From the NCBI GenBank assembly GCA_905221605.1, contig CAJNDS010002627.1, forward strand, positions 62,001 through 126,000: 64,000 nt of DNA, given 5' to 3'. The notes below the pieces were generated by a model, which saw only the letters and a program-made list of their open reading frames with translations, did not search any database and was not told the DNA's origin. Made by a program: the position numbers and the translations under genes. Source of the DNA: Symbiodinium natans. Taxonomy: Eukaryota; Sar; Dinophyceae; Suessiales; Symbiodiniaceae. Every line of letters begins with the position of its first letter. Within the stretch, counting starts at the first letter, position 1. Below, piece after piece: positions 1 to 10,752 of this stretch.

Positions 1-73
1 AACAACAGAGGTTTGACGTCGAGGGTCGAGGAGCTTAGCCTTCATCCGGACCACCCTCTGACATGCACAAGGG

Positions 74-156
74 CTAAACCCTAAACCCTAAACCCTAAAC
101 CCTAAACCCTAAACCCTAAACCCTAAACCCTAAACCCTAAACCCTAAACCCTAAAC
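74..156 (-). repeat. Interstitial telomeric array (CCCTAAA)n
   Basis: About twelve near-perfect CCCTAAA units lie on the plus strand, ending in the variant CTAAACTGTAAAG. Smaller C-strand arrays follow at 325-392 (with one GCCGAA variant) and 512-533. The unique sequence between them (157-324, 393-511) shows no gene. Confidence 0.95.
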
Positions 157-533
157 TGTAAAGGGGGTTTGTATACAACTCGGCTCCAAGTATTTAGGAA
201 TCAGAAGCTGGAATCTGGCCAGGCCTCGAAGCTTGAGGCCCTAAGGACTTCAGGCTTTTGATTCATCAACCTTTCCCTTGCTGGCCCCCTGGAGGCCCAA
301 GAACTTGCATTATTCCGGGTACCCTACACCCTAAACCCTAAACCCTAAACCCTAAACCCTAAACCCTAAAGCCGAACCCTAAACCCTAAACCTGTCACTA
401 GGGGGTCGCTGAATCGCACTGCCAAACTTTCGCACTATTCGCATCGTGGGCAACGCTATTGACTGGGGAGCAACATTACATATCAGCTCTTTTGTCGGGT
501 TTGGGGAACCTCTAAACCCTAAACCCTAAACCC

Positions 534-1743
534 GAAAAAGGCCTGAAGATCAAGATCTGCAATGTGGCTTCTTGCGGTTGGAGGGGTTTGGGGTTTTAGG
601 GCTTCTACAGCTGTCTAGCACGTTGCACCCTCAGTTTTGCGAGGGCCAGGATGGGGTTCTTCAACGTTTCCGTGAGGTTCTGGATTCTCCGGTTCCAAGT
701 ACTTGGGGCCTGTGGCTTGTAGGTTTGTTCTTGCTGAGGCCCTGAACGTTTGTGCGGCCTACAAGTGAGGCACCAATTCAAGTCCCCGGAAGTCCCCGGA
801 GACCAGAGAAAGATTCGGTGTTCTCTGTTATTGGGAACCAGAGTTTCCAGGAGGATTTAGGGCCTAGGGTTTAGGGTTGAGGGTTTAGGGTTGAGGGTTT
901 AGGGTTTAGGGTTTAGGGTTTAGGGCTTATAACGGCTTAGAGATGCTTGCCGGCTGGGCTCAATGGAAACCCAAGTGCACCTTTTGGCCTTTCGTCTCCA
1001 TGTACCAATGAGGATCCCTGGTGCTTTAGAGCGCTCCGCCTTTAAACCCAGTCAACCACATCTAAGGCGATTTTTTCACCCCAAAAAATCCCCCCTGAAC
1101 CCGAAACCCTAAACCCTAAACCCTAAACCCTAAACCCTAAACCCTAAACCCATGCAAGCGGCGTAAGCGGCGTCGGACTCGACGACATGGTCGGGAGAGG
1201 CTGTCCAAGCGTCTCAGCGTCTCTCCCGGTGGACTACTGCTCCTCCCTTGAAGCCTTGAAGCCGACATCTGCGGAGCTTGGCCATCCCGGGGCTTGAGGG
1301 GGGGGTTTAGGGTTTAGGGTTTAGGCTTTAGGGTTTAGGGTTTAGGGTTTTAGGCTTCAGGAGCAGGGTGCTCATCAGGGTTCAACATGTCGCACCAAAA
1401 GACAGCCTTATCTTCCCATGGAGATTTCTTGACAACGTTGTTGTTAGTCAGTAACCCTAAGCCCTAAACCCTCCAGGTCCATCTCAATGGATGATTTCGC
1501 TGCGTGTGTGGTGACCTCGCTGTGCTGTTTTTAGATGCATAATTGGCCACATTTCACCATGGTTTGGATGAAAGCTGTTCTAGAGTTTCGGGGCTAGTGG
1601 GACTTCGGATTTTGGGGGTCCACCTTTGACATTTTGGGACCCCAACTCCACTTCTGATGACCCGGCCAACGCCACCGAGACCGCAGGCTCTAACTCTAAG
1701 ACATGGACTTCCCGAGTCGGATGCTTACAGATGGTCCAAGGAG
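534..1743. repeat. Mosaic of telomeric islands and unique sequence
   Basis: TTTAGGG-strand islands occur at 860-928 (two units read TTGAGGG) and 1304-1355. A CCCTAAA-strand island occurs at 1098-1152. The unique spacers of 140-400 bp carry no reading frame that I can support as a gene, and no RNA gene. Confidence 0.85.
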
Positions 1744-1748
1744 GTTTG

Positions 1749-2310
1749 GGGTTGGGGGTTTAGGGTTTAGGGTTCAGTCGGGTTCAAAGCTGTCGTGTGC
1801 GGAGACCAGTTGTCGCGCTCAATCTCATGCGTGCACATAACAGCAAGAAGACGTGCAGCTGATGGCAGCTGCGTGTTGAAGTTTTCAGTGTTCTATACCC
1901 GACCTACCGCCTGGCCTAGCGGTCACCATGCTTCCGACGGTGTACTTGGCGGATGCCAGTCCAGACTTGGGAGCATGTGATCTGGTGGCATTTTTTCCGG
2001 CGAAAGCTGTTTGATCATGGGATTGTAGGGTATAGGGTGGGAGCCATGTAGACTCAAGTAGAAAGATGCAGCTAAGGGTTTCTGCTCCGAATCGTCCCCG
2101 AAAGGGCAGACAAGAAATGGCATCTGGGTGAGCGGCATAACAGTTCTCGTCTCCGAAGTAGGGCGAAGCATGCGGAACCTACAGGAGACTCAAGTGTAGG
2201 GCGGTTTTTTCGGGTTTAGGGTTTAGAGATTAGGGTTTTAAGATCCCTTTCAGAGGGTTTTAGGGTGTAGGGTTTAGGGTTTTGAGATCCGGGTTTAGGG
2301 CTTAGGGTCA
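1749..2310 (+). repeat. Degenerate TTTAGGG islands with unique spacer
   Basis: Short TTTAGGG runs occur at 1749-1775 and, more decayed, at 2205-2310, with units such as GTGTAGGG and TTTTGAGATCC. The spacer 1776-2204 has overlapping open frames on both strands but no recognisable product. The sequence 2311-2460 is also blank. Confidence 0.7.
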
Positions 2311-2461
2311 CGAGGTCACGAGGGCTTGGCTGCAAGATTTACTCGCAGCCTGACAGCGATCCCGGGTCGAACATGATATTTCGGGCTAAGCACCTCTCGC
2401 CAGAAGGTCGGAAAGCAGAAGGTTCTACTTGTATCTGACTGTGCACGACGAGCCCTCAAAA

Positions 2462-2489
2462 AAAACACACACACACACACACACACACC
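2462..2489. repeat. (AC)n microsatellite
   Basis: A dinucleotide AC run of about 13 units follows a short A tract. Confidence 0.95.
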
Positions 2490-2604
2490 TTACAAACCTC
2501 AAACACTGATCCCAGCCATGGTTGCGCTGGCAACCTCGCTCCCGTTCAAACCTACCACGCCCACGTGAAAGTAGACTCTGCTCAAAGAACAGCAACTACT
2601 GATC

Positions 2605-2691
2605 GCTTAAGAACCCCAGAAGAACTAAAAATATTCTTCCTTATTAAGGGTAATATTGGGAATATGTTTTATTCATTTGGGGTTCTTAAGC
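2605..2691. mobile_element. Small inverted-repeat element, family B copy 1
   Basis: An 87-bp AT-rich segment is bounded by a perfect 14-bp terminal inverted repeat, GCTTAAGAACCCCA at 2605-2618 and its reverse complement at 2678-2691. It has no coding capacity. Its size and ends fit a MITE (non-autonomous DNA transposon). A related, more decayed copy lies at 61624-61711. I did not find a clear target-site duplication. Confidence 0.6.
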
Positions 2692-2881
2692 AAATAGTTG
2701 GCAACCGTTCCCGGAGCGTACTGTACCGGCTACAAGAAGAGACCGACGACATCAACGCTCAAGACTGCCTGACCCGGAGATGAAGATTTTCTGCTTAATC
2801 GTAGCCCATGTGGCCCAGGCAACAAGTTTACCCACCCGTGCGAAGATAGACAGAGGCATACCTAGAGACACGTGCGAGTGA

Positions 2882-2917
2882 CACAGACAGACAGACAGCC
2901 AGACAGACAGACAGACA
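2882..2917. repeat. (GACA)n microsatellite
   Basis: Tetranucleotide GACA units, with one AGCC interruption. Confidence 0.9.
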
Positions 2918-3059
2918 AGCATATGGAGAAACAGCAACAGAGAAACAGAAACTGAGACAGTCGGCACATGTGGTGCTCGTTATCCCGTATACGTGCCGCA
3001 GAGAAGAACCTCGGCACTGCCACCAGTCCTTCTGAAAAATGTCTAGTTCTTAATTAGGG

Positions 3060-3115
3060 CCCGATATATACCCTTTAAGGGATGATATAGGGTACCTCAT
3101 TCTTACTAAGAACCA
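3060..3115. repeat. Palindromic TATA/CCCTTTAAGGG repeat, copy 1
   Basis: The segment has a palindrome around ATACCCTTTAAGGGAT followed by AGGGTACCTCATTC. The same two motifs recur in order at 60100-60190, which marks it as a dispersed short repeat. Confidence 0.5.
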
Positions 3116-3312
3116 GCCAGAAAGCCTTGCGAGGAGAACGAGCCCAGGAAATCCCGATCAACGCTGAAACCTACACCAGCACACTGGCCTGGAATCATTG
3201 CAAGTCGCACGCCCCCGTATCTGGCGAGGAGCTTGAGTCTTTCTTTAAGCGCGTCCAGCTTCGGACGTACAAGGTTTCGGAACGTGCCCAGGGATTGGTG
3301 CGGAAACCCTAA
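3091..3312 (+). CDS. Coding-like fragment ending in a telomere repeat
   Basis: The frame is open for 73 codons and has a protein-like composition, with an acidic/aromatic segment SGEELESFFKRVQLRTYKV near its end. It has no convincing start codon. Its last codon (Pro) and its TAA stop are supplied by the first CCCTAAA unit of the array at 3304-3343. I do not recognise the family. It could be an exon or gene fragment cut by the telomeric array, or a chance open frame. Confidence 0.3.
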   Translation, partial: GTSFLLRTSQKALRGERAQEIPINAETYTSTLAWNHCKSHAPVSGEELESFFKRVQLRTYKVSERAQGLVRKP

Positions 3313-3343
3313 ACCCTAAACCCTAAACCCTAAACCCTAAACC
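3304..3343 (-). repeat. Interstitial telomeric array (CCCTAAA)n
   Basis: Five to six perfect units. A degenerate TTTAGGG-strand block with TATAGGG and TTGGGGG variants follows at 3433-3500. Another perfect C-strand array lies at 3641-3674. Confidence 0.95.
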
Positions 3344-3691
3344 GTTTTTTGCAGAGGTTGGTGGTCTCAGGGATAATTTGCCACGTCGAAGGCTTGCACC
3401 GGACGGCGCTTGCCTCAACTCTGGAAAGTTTAGCGTTTAGGGTTTAGGGTTTGGGGTTTAGGGTTGGGGGTATAGGGCTTCGGGTTGAGGGTATAGGGTT
3501 TTGGGTGGTGACCGTGCATTGGTCTTGGAATTCTTCGGGCCATGCTTTCAAGGACTCGCAAGAACCCCACATGCGTTTCCCCAAAATCCTGAACCGACAC
3601 ACCTGCGGCACCCTGGAGAAATGCCAAATGCTGCACGTGTAACCCTAAACCCTAAACCCTAAACCCTAAACCCGTTTACTCGGACAAAAGA

Positions 3692-3913
3692 ATGTCAGGA
3701 CCTCAGGCCGTCGGCGAGAGCGCCTGCCAGCTGGCGGGGGCACTTCGGTTGCCATACTTAGTCGAAGTTCGGAGGGGGGCACAGGTAGAGATCCCACACC
3801 TCGAGTTTAAAGGAGGGTCTGTCCTTCAAGACTGTTCACAGGAAGGGGACTTACCTCGGTGCTTGGATCCCTCTCTCGCCTCGTGGCTCCTTCAGGAGTT
3901 CCTCGAATTTTAA
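3692..3913 (+). CDS. Possible short coding fragment, 73 codons
   Basis: An ATG-initiated frame begins 17 bp after a CCCTAAA array. Its translation is mixed hydrophobic and charged, without low complexity. It resembles no family I know. The neighbouring ankyrin gene ends at 4055 on the other strand. It may be a first exon, a gene fragment, or chance. Confidence 0.25.
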   Translation: MSGPQAVGESACQLAGALRLPYLVEVRRGAQVEIPHLEFKGGSVLQDCSQEGDLPRCLDPSLASWLLQEFLEF

Positions 3914-4054
3914 GGACTCACGGGTGTTCGTCACACATACGGCCAGTAAGAAGGGCAATCGTAACGACAGCTAGAATGGCATCTGCAAGTTGCACGCATG
4001 GCGCCGGCCGCTGCTTTTTTCGTATCCCGCAACCAGTCGCACGATGCCAAGACG

Positions 4055-5848
4055 CTACCCTGGTGCCCACTGATCATCGTGAGGCCTCGGCCTTTGCGTG
4101 GGAAGGTTTACTTGAAAGTCGGGCGATTCGATGCTCCAGCTGCTCCTGGTCTTGGATGCTTTGGATTCTTTGCATTTCTTCACGTGGCCCGTGGCTTTGC
4201 CAGTCAGCTTTTCGAGTTCCTCCTCCCTGGCCTTCCTCGCTGCCTCTTCCTTTCGACGGCTCTCTTTCCGGAGAGTCAGACGTTTGCGCCACCGGCCATC
4301 CATGTAGTCCTCAGCCTCGAATTGGTGGGCCTGTTCATATGCCTGCTTCCTCTGCAAGGAAAGGGTGGGTATGTCCAGCTTCAGCCCATGATGCAGAGCC
4401 GTGATCACCGCATCATGGCTGCGAAGCATGTCTTCGTGCTCGTGGTCCGAAAGAGTGGCTGAGCGATGGCTGCGGGCGCGCTCCGCCGGCCGCAGCCGCA
4501 AGGCCAGGTCGAGCGCCGTCTCCCCAGCACGAGTCCTGACGTCCACGGAGCGACCATCCTCCAGCAGTTGCTTGACTAGGCTAAGTCGGCCCAACATCGC
4601 AGCTCTGTGTAAAGCTGTCTTTCCGTTCGAGTTCACCTGAGTGACGGCTGTGAAGCGGCTGTGGCCTAGAAGAACTGCAACAACATCTGCATGGTTCGTC
4701 TCAACCGCTGTATGCAAAGCCGTGCCCTTCACGTCCTGCCATGAGAAGTCCCTGTAGAGATGGTCATCGTCACGGTCCCTGTCAGCAGGAGAAGACCCCC
4801 AAACAGAAGCTGATGGCGTGCCCGATGCATCAGCGGCCGTAAAGGCAGCATGGTCCAGCAGCAGCTTGCAGGTGGCAGCATCCCCTGCGCCAGCGGCCAT
4901 GTGCAGCACGGTACAACCCCCACAGGCCAGGGCATTGACATCCACGAGGTCAGCTGCCAGGAACTCCTTGACCATGTCGGTTTTCTCCGAACCATGGTTG
5001 CTCCAACTGGCCACAATGTGGAAAGCCAGGTGCCCCCAATCATTTTCGTCATTCACGGCTGTGAAGCGGCTGTGGTGAAGGAGCATTTTGACAATATCAG
5101 TGTTGATCGCGTTGTACCGGAATTTGGAGAACAAAGCGGCGTGGAGAGCTGTACAATAGGGACGGCCGGTGTCTTCGGAAAAAACGTGTGCGTCGGCCTG
5201 TGTAAAGGCCGGGTCATCAAGCAGGCCCTTGCAGACGCTGGTAAGGCCAAGCAAGGTGGCATGGTGCAAAGCAGTACCGTATTCATGATAGCTCCCACCT
5301 TCCAGTGCATCGTCGTGAAGGTGCATGCCAAACACTCTGTTGCAACCAGACCACGAGCGAGACCAACCAGGCTGCCCAGAGGCAAGCACGCCGCGCGTCA
5401 GGCTGTAAATGTCGCCCGCGTCCCAGGTCAATTCATATCGATTCTTAAACAGGAATTCCACCAAAGACTCGATCCCTGGAAGACCTGGGGGCTCCTGTCG
5501 CAAAGCCAGCACGCGGCATGGTAAGCGATCTGCTAGCGCCCTGCGCTTGGCGCAGTCGAGGAGCGAGTCGAGCTGTCGAAGGTGCTTCAGCGCTCCCTCA
5601 AGCAAGCAGCCAGCATCGAGGCGCGCTTCAATTTCCTCTTGCGGTGTTTCGGTCGCTGCCTCGTGTACTTCGTGCACGCCTTCCAGCACAAGACGCAAGC
5701 ACAATGCCGAAGCCTTTGCGCGGTCCTCCAGTTCCTGCCTCAGGTCGGCCGGGCTCGAGTCACCCTGCACTTCAACGGTACCGACCAAGATGCCTGTCAT
5801 GGCCCAAGCAAACTCCACGTGACCCTTGGCCTGCAGATGGAACTCCAT
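4055..5848 (-). CDS. Ankyrin-repeat protein, 597 aa, single exon
   Basis: This is an uninterrupted 597-residue frame that starts with ATG and ends with TAG. Residues 1-180 form an N-terminal domain I do not recognise, with a helical stretch at about 35-110. Ankyrin repeats follow at about 190-220, 231-262, 272-304, 311-340, 374-405, 409-438 and a partial one at 441-454. They carry typical G-x-TALHxA and LL cores, for example GTALHHATLLG and GKTALHRAAMLG. An acidic insert (residues 341-370) splits the fourth and fifth repeats. The C-terminus (520-552) is a Lys/Arg/Glu-rich helix likely to be a coiled coil. Ankyrin repeats bind proteins. The partner cannot be read from the sequence, and no signal peptide or membrane segment is visible. 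Directly upstream of the start codon lie five bases and then (CCCTAAA)n, which leaves almost no room for a promoter, so transcription would have to start within or beyond the array. No intron is needed. Confidence 0.85.
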   Translation of the reverse strand: MEFHLQAKGHVEFAWAMTGILVGTVEVQGDSSPADLRQELEDRAKASALCLRLVLEGVHEVHEAATETPQEEIEARLDAGCLLEGALKHLRQLDSLLDCAKRRALADRLPCRVLALRQEPPGLPGIESLVEFLFKNRYELTWDAGDIYSLTRGVLASGQPGWSRSWSGCNRVFGMHLHDDALEGGSYHEYGTALHHATLLGLTSVCKGLLDDPAFTQADAHVFSEDTGRPYCTALHAALFSKFRYNAINTDIVKMLLHHSRFTAVNDENDWGHLAFHIVASWSNHGSEKTDMVKEFLAADLVDVNALACGGCTVLHMAAGAGDAATCKLLLDHAAFTAADASGTPSASVWGSSPADRDRDDDHLYRDFSWQDVKGTALHTAVETNHADVVAVLLGHSRFTAVTQVNSNGKTALHRAAMLGRLSLVKQLLEDGRSVDVRTRAGETALDLALRLRPAERARSHRSATLSDHEHEDMLRSHDAVITALHHGLKLDIPTLSLQRKQAYEQAHQFEAEDYMDGRWRKRLTLRKESRRKEEAARKAREEELEKLTGKATGHVKKCKESKASKTRSSWSIESPDFQVNLPTQRPRPHDDQWAPG

Positions 5849-5852
5849 GACT

Positions 5853-5880
5853 TACCCTAAACCCTAAACCCTAAACCCTA
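5853..5880 (-). repeat. Telomeric array abutting the ankyrin gene
   Basis: Nearly four perfect CCCTAAA units sit immediately upstream (on the minus strand) of the ATG at 5848. Seen in the gene's direction, TTTAGGG units run straight into GTAAGTC-ATG. Confidence 0.95.
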
Positions 5881-8800
5881 GAGCCCCATAGGTGGCCCAG
5901 AATCCAAAGAGGGGCGTTGAAGTCGACCGCTGTCTTGCACGCCTCCGGCGCAAGTCATGGAGTACGAAACGACCAGAGTATACGATATAGTACAGCTAGT
6001 ATGCTAGCTGCCACTGTATACCATGTCCTGGTTGCTGAGTTCATAAGCCCCCCCAAACATGTACACTTTCAGCTCAGTAGGGGATTATAGTCTAGCCCAA
6101 AAAAAACTAAAACTGCACTCATTCAGCTACCAAGATGTTAGACCGTACTATTTTGCGTACTATACTGTATAGTATACAATTATACAATTCCCCCTTTTTT
6201 TGCTTTCAACATGATGAGCTGCACATGGGACTTTGCCAAAGTAAAGGGTCCCTTGTTGGCTGCCTGAAGTTATACCGTGAAATATATCGTACACTATATA
6301 TATATATATATATATAGTATACTGTATAGTATACTGCATAGTATACTGTATAGCATACTTACTGTATAGTATACTGTATAGTATGCTGTAAAGTAGAATG
6401 TATGGTATACTGCAACGTATACTCTACAGTGGTCAGTGTAGAGTATATTTGGGGCATAAGGGTTCATCCTGAACCCGCAAAAATGTGCGAAAATGGTGCT
6501 GCACATAACTCGACAAATGGTGCCTAGTATATTCATAGTATACTCTAAACTATATTTAGTATAAGTACTTTAGACTGGCCAGACTTGTTTTTGCACCCTG
6601 CGCAATAACCCACATGTCGCGCTAGCGCTGCTTTCGTGTTCCCACCATTGAGCCTCATCGGGATTTGCTGTAATGTCCAACCCACTTTAAGCCGCATAGG
6701 GAGCACAATCTGCTTCAGTGCAACACCGAGAGCAAGATTTCCTGACATGCCACATGCTACAAGCCTCATGGAAAGCTAGGTGTTCTTTAGTCTGATAGAT
6801 GGTGTATAGTTTTATACATATCTAATGTATAGAAAATAGATTACAGAAACTGTAACCCGCTGTTGTGTAAACCCAATCTAAACCGGCTCCGGCTCTTGAA
6901 CAACAACTTCGGTCGCACGTCGCACGCAAGATGCGCAGGATCGTGCATCTCCAAACTCTATCAATCATATGCAACATACTATGAATCATATGCTGTGTAC
7001 TATATAAAATGCACTGGTGTTGACCATCATATGATATGCTGCCCTGTTGCCCAAGGTGCGTGTGAAGAGGTCTAATCTAGTACACACTATATCCTGTGCG
7101 AATACTATGGTATACATGAGCGTAGCAGTTTAGGGTTTATGGTCAGAATACAAAGGTATTCTGCGGAGACTGCAAAGGCGTGTATTGACCAGAGTTTTAC
7201 TATTCGTGCACCTCCTTCCACCCCGAGTCGCGAAGCCAGCGAGGCTTCCACGTCTTGGCTCGAGCCAAGAAGGAGCCCGCGGAAACGAACGGACAAGTCG
7301 ATGGATGCAAAGCATCAATTCCAGCTGCTGGTACGCGAGATACGAAGTACGTGCACTTCTACAGACTCTACAGGTGATATGTCTCGCGGGGGTCTACGCT
7401 GCCGTCCGCAAAAGCTCTGTAGTTGCAGAAGACCTGACCTGAACCCTTGGCTCCTAAGTGGAGATCTTCGTAGGACTCCCTTTATCCTAGGGACTTCCGG
7501 GATAGTGGGTTTCCAAGTACCCAGCCAGAATCAAGCAAGACTCTGACCCGAGGTTCTGCCATTGAGGCCTCGCTCGGCATCTGGACACTGGGCGCGAGTC
7601 TCCAGAGGCCTTGTAGAGGCTTCAGGGCCCATAGACAGCTTTCATGGAGGGCTGATGTGTTCTTGAACTGAGGGTTCAAGGGATTTAAGCATGAACATCT
7701 CAGCTACAGGCTGGGAAGTTGGGGGACTTCGGGTCTGCAGGCCTTGGGCGTTGAGCTACCGGTTCTTATTTGGGGCAATAGCTGTCTGGGAAAAGCATGC
7801 GGCTTCCGAGGCTCGCATGATGACAGTATGCAGCTCTGACATGGGCTTGGGATCCATCATGCCACCCTGTGCAGAGCTTAAAGGAAGAGGCGCGCCGCCC
7901 TCTGCTTGTTTGTCGGATCCTCCGTGTCAACCCGAAGTCGGAGTATGGGCTAACAAGCCAGCCAGCATCCCAGAGATGTGAGGGCCGAGCAAGCACAACG
8001 AGAGCAGGAACGCCGGCACACATGGGAAAAACAAGCCTGCAGGCGCAGATGGGGGGTGCTTGGTAGCATTCCTGGCAAGCAAGCTTCGAAGCCTTGGGGG
8101 TCACTGAGAGCTTGTAACATCTGATCAGCCACAGCCCGGCTGGGGGCTTATTGAGAGCCCACCATGGACCGAGCCAAGTACGGGAAAACTGCTGTATGGA
8201 ACACTCTATGCTCCCCTGGCTGCCAACTGGGAATACTGTGCGTTTTCTGCCATCTAGCCTGCAGGCCCCGTATAGCTTCGGCATTCATGGTAGCCACAGG
8301 TCCACGGGTACGAGTGTCACATCTTTAACAGCATGAGCTGCCGTAGCTCATGTAACTAATAGCAACATGCGACCCAGCAGTGTGCCCACAAGTGCCAGCC
8401 CAAGAGTACTCAAGGTCCTGCCTGGAAACTCGGGAGCACCCACTTTCCCCGGTCGCCTCATGTGCTGATTAATACTGGTACCCTGCAATCGAAACCGTCC
8501 ATGCTCACGCCTACACTTCCGCCAAAAGTAGCCACTCAACCCGGCATCTGCAAACCTGCTTCCACAAGCTCAGCCTTCGTTGGGAGCACATTGTTCTGTG
8601 CCGAAAGCCTTGCGGAGGTCTAGGAGCCTCTAGAAGTCAAAGCCCTAACAAAGGCATCTCGGCTTTATACAGGGAAGATATAGGATCTACCTGTTGAGGC
8701 TCGGGGCTTCTGGCGAGCGATGATTCAGAAGGCCTATACCCCTAAGAGACGCCGACTCGCGGACTCCCCGCTACGGTCAGACGTAAGGGTTTCGGCTACG

Positions 8801-8890
8801 TGCGAAATGACGCGACAATAGCGTATTTTGTTGTACAAACTGCTGTCTGCGCCATGAGAATGAGAAGCCCTGCCGCCGGAGACTTGTGGC
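5881..8890. other. ITS-free stretch without a supported gene
   Basis: This 3-kb stretch has almost no telomeric repeats (a single unit near 7130) and no gene I can support. It contains the AT minisatellite near 6.3 kb. One ATG frame at 7139-7546 (135 codons) starts just after a lone TTTAGGG unit, but a competing frame at 7185-7442 is equally protein-like, so neither is called. From 7.5 to 8.9 kb open frames overlap on both strands without recognisable motifs. Confidence 0.5.
6294..6425. repeat. (TA)n plus GTATACTGTATA palindromic minisatellite
   Basis: A TA dinucleotide run (6294-6316) leads into about ten degenerate 10-12-bp units of the self-complementary type TAGTATACTG. Related GTATAC motifs are scattered at 5975-6030 and 6160-6180. 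The array could extrude cruciforms. Confidence 0.85.
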
Positions 8891-8894
8891 AGAA

Positions 8895-9090
8895 AACCCT
8901 AAACCCTAAATCCTAAACCCTAAACCCTAACCTACAACACATACCCTGCAAGCCCTGGCACGAAGCCCTTCTGAATGGCTTATGAGGAGTACCGAGCTGG
9001 CCGTTCATGTCTGAAACTCGGTGAAGGGAACCTAGGTGAGTAGTGTTTAGGGTTTAGGGTTTAGGGTTTAGGGTTTAGGGTTTAGGGTTG
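8895..9090. repeat. Telomeric arrays of opposite orientation
   Basis: CCCTAAA units at 8895-8932 (one TCCTAAA variant) and TTTAGGG units at 9043-9090 flank a 110-bp unique spacer, with the unit orientations pointing toward each other. Confidence 0.95.
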
Positions 9091-9175
9091 CAGCTCATCC
9101 CCCAAACCATTGAGCATCAAAACGTGGACCATGGTGCATCCAATGCAACCGATGCGGCTCTCCACCCTAGGCCCT

Positions 9176-9276
9176 AATATAGGGGTCGGCATAGTTGCTA
9201 ATTTCATTCCCTTAGGGTCCCTTTATCACTATACTATCATAACCCCCAAAAACCCTACTATAATTATTCAGGCCCT
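9176..9276 (-). mobile_element. Small inverted-repeat element, family A copy 3
   Basis: The segment begins AATATAGGGGTCGG and, read on the minus strand, aligns along its whole length with the element at 46461-46570. Shared blocks include CCTGAATAATTA and AAAGGGACCCTAAGGGAAT. Its other end merges into the CCCTAAA array at 9270. No coding capacity. Confidence 0.65.
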
Positions 9277-9347
9277 AAACCCTAAAACCCTAAAACCCTA
9301 AACCCCTAAACCCTAAACCCTTAACCCTAAACCCTAAACCCTAAATA
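9267..9347 (-). repeat. Interstitial telomeric array (CCCTAAA)n
   Basis: C-strand units, several with an extra A (CCCTAAAA), directly adjoining the family A element. Confidence 0.95.
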
Positions 9348-9453
9348 TTAAAAACCCTGATGCTGGCCTGTTGGGATCCTGTGGTGAAGGCGCTGGCTTG
9401 GCCGAGCCACGCCAGACGCCATGGGAGCGCTGGAACCTGAGAGGGAGAGAGTT

Positions 9454-9607
9454 GGTTTAGGGTTTAGGGTTTAGGGTGTAGGGTGTAGGGTTTAGGGTTT
9501 AGGGTTTAGGGTTTAGGGTTTAGGGTTTAGGGTGTAGGGTTTAGGGTTTAGGGTTTAGGGTTTAGGGTTTGGGTTTAGGGTTTAGGGTTTAGGGTCCGGG
9601 TTTAGGT
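9454..9607 (+). repeat. Long interstitial telomeric array (TTTAGGG)n
   Basis: About 150 bp of TTTAGGG with three GTGTAGGG variants, one of the longest G-strand arrays in the window. Confidence 0.95.
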
Positions 9608-10750
9608 TTGTCTTGCGCCATGGAGCACGCATCCAAGAGAAACAGCTCAAGCTCGAGCATTTGTGATCGGCATCTTGTTCTTACTGCCGTCGGCTGCGGG
9701 GGAACAACTTGGAGGTTGTAATTATTTGAAGGAAAGTCTTGGCTGAGCTTGACACAGCCAACCGTTTTCCGCATGCTAGCGAGCCTTCGCGGATCTTGGG
9801 GCTAGTGACCCGCTCTGGCACCACCACAAGAATGAAAAGTTGGTGCAAAGCTGTGCCGAGCTATGCGCAAACCGCACAGACTCAATGCAAGGAATGGCTC
9901 CCTCATGGCTTTCGTGGTCCCCCCCCCCCGGCTCTTCGCGAAAGGTGCACGCAGGTACAGCCACTGTGCACCATGACCACCAGCAAACCCTGCTGTTCCC
10001 CATTCCTACGCAAATTGAAGGGGTGAAGCTTCAAGGACACATAAGGTCAGTAGCACACGCAAGCGAAGCATCAGAGCCAGGCCATGACATCTCCAGCGCA
10101 TCGTAGACCAGTGGTTGATCTCTGGAGATGATTGAGTGGGTGCCACAGGTTGAAAAGAATGCCACGGCTGCGTTCCCGCTGATATCCTTTCTGGAGTATT
10201 AAGACAAGGATTGAAGCGTTCGAGCCATCAAACATTGGGTGCCCAGTTAAAGCATGTAATAGTGGTTCGCTTCAAGCACACATGCAGCTTCTTGGTTTAC
10301 ATCTACAGGAAAGGAGCATCTGCGGGACAGGACGCGGTAGGCTTCGCCAACTGTCCAAACAGCTCGGCACAATTTCTACAGGACTGCTTTTCAGCCCGTT
10401 TCTGCAACTAAGGCGCATGGACATATTTCCATAGGCTTCACACCTCTTCGCACACACACACACACACACACATACATATTTTTTTCACAAGACGTACATG
10501 CAACACGCCACAAAATCCCACATATTCCCCCCCCCCCCCCCCCCCCCCCCCCGAACAGTTCCCAAAGCCCCCTTGGTGGTGGGTTCAGGAGTCCTCGTGG
10601 ACATCATTTGATGGCCCAAAACCTCAAATCGATTAACTTCTGCTGCCATGATGTGGGCTTCTGTGGCAAGGGTCCCCACATGGGGTTTCCCCATTTTCAG
10701 GTCAGGGCTTCCATGCCCTTCCACTCACCGTTGGTTTGGGGCTTGAGGTC
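9608..10750. other. Unique spacer with homopolymer and AC tracts
   Basis: No supported gene. It contains an (AC)n run near 10452-10471 and a 26-bp C homopolymer at 10527-10552. Overlapping open frames at 9739-10106 and on the minus strand at 10485-10724 show no family motif. Confidence 0.5.
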
Positions 10751-10752
10751 CA

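Noticed and set aside
1-160. The window start as a true chromosome end
   Set aside because: Unique sequence precedes the first array, and the array is short and internal. It is no different from the other telomeric islands.
3859-5860. Long plus-strand frames of up to 224 codons opposite the ankyrin gene
   Set aside because: They are antisense shadows of the ankyrin reading frame, without motifs of their own.
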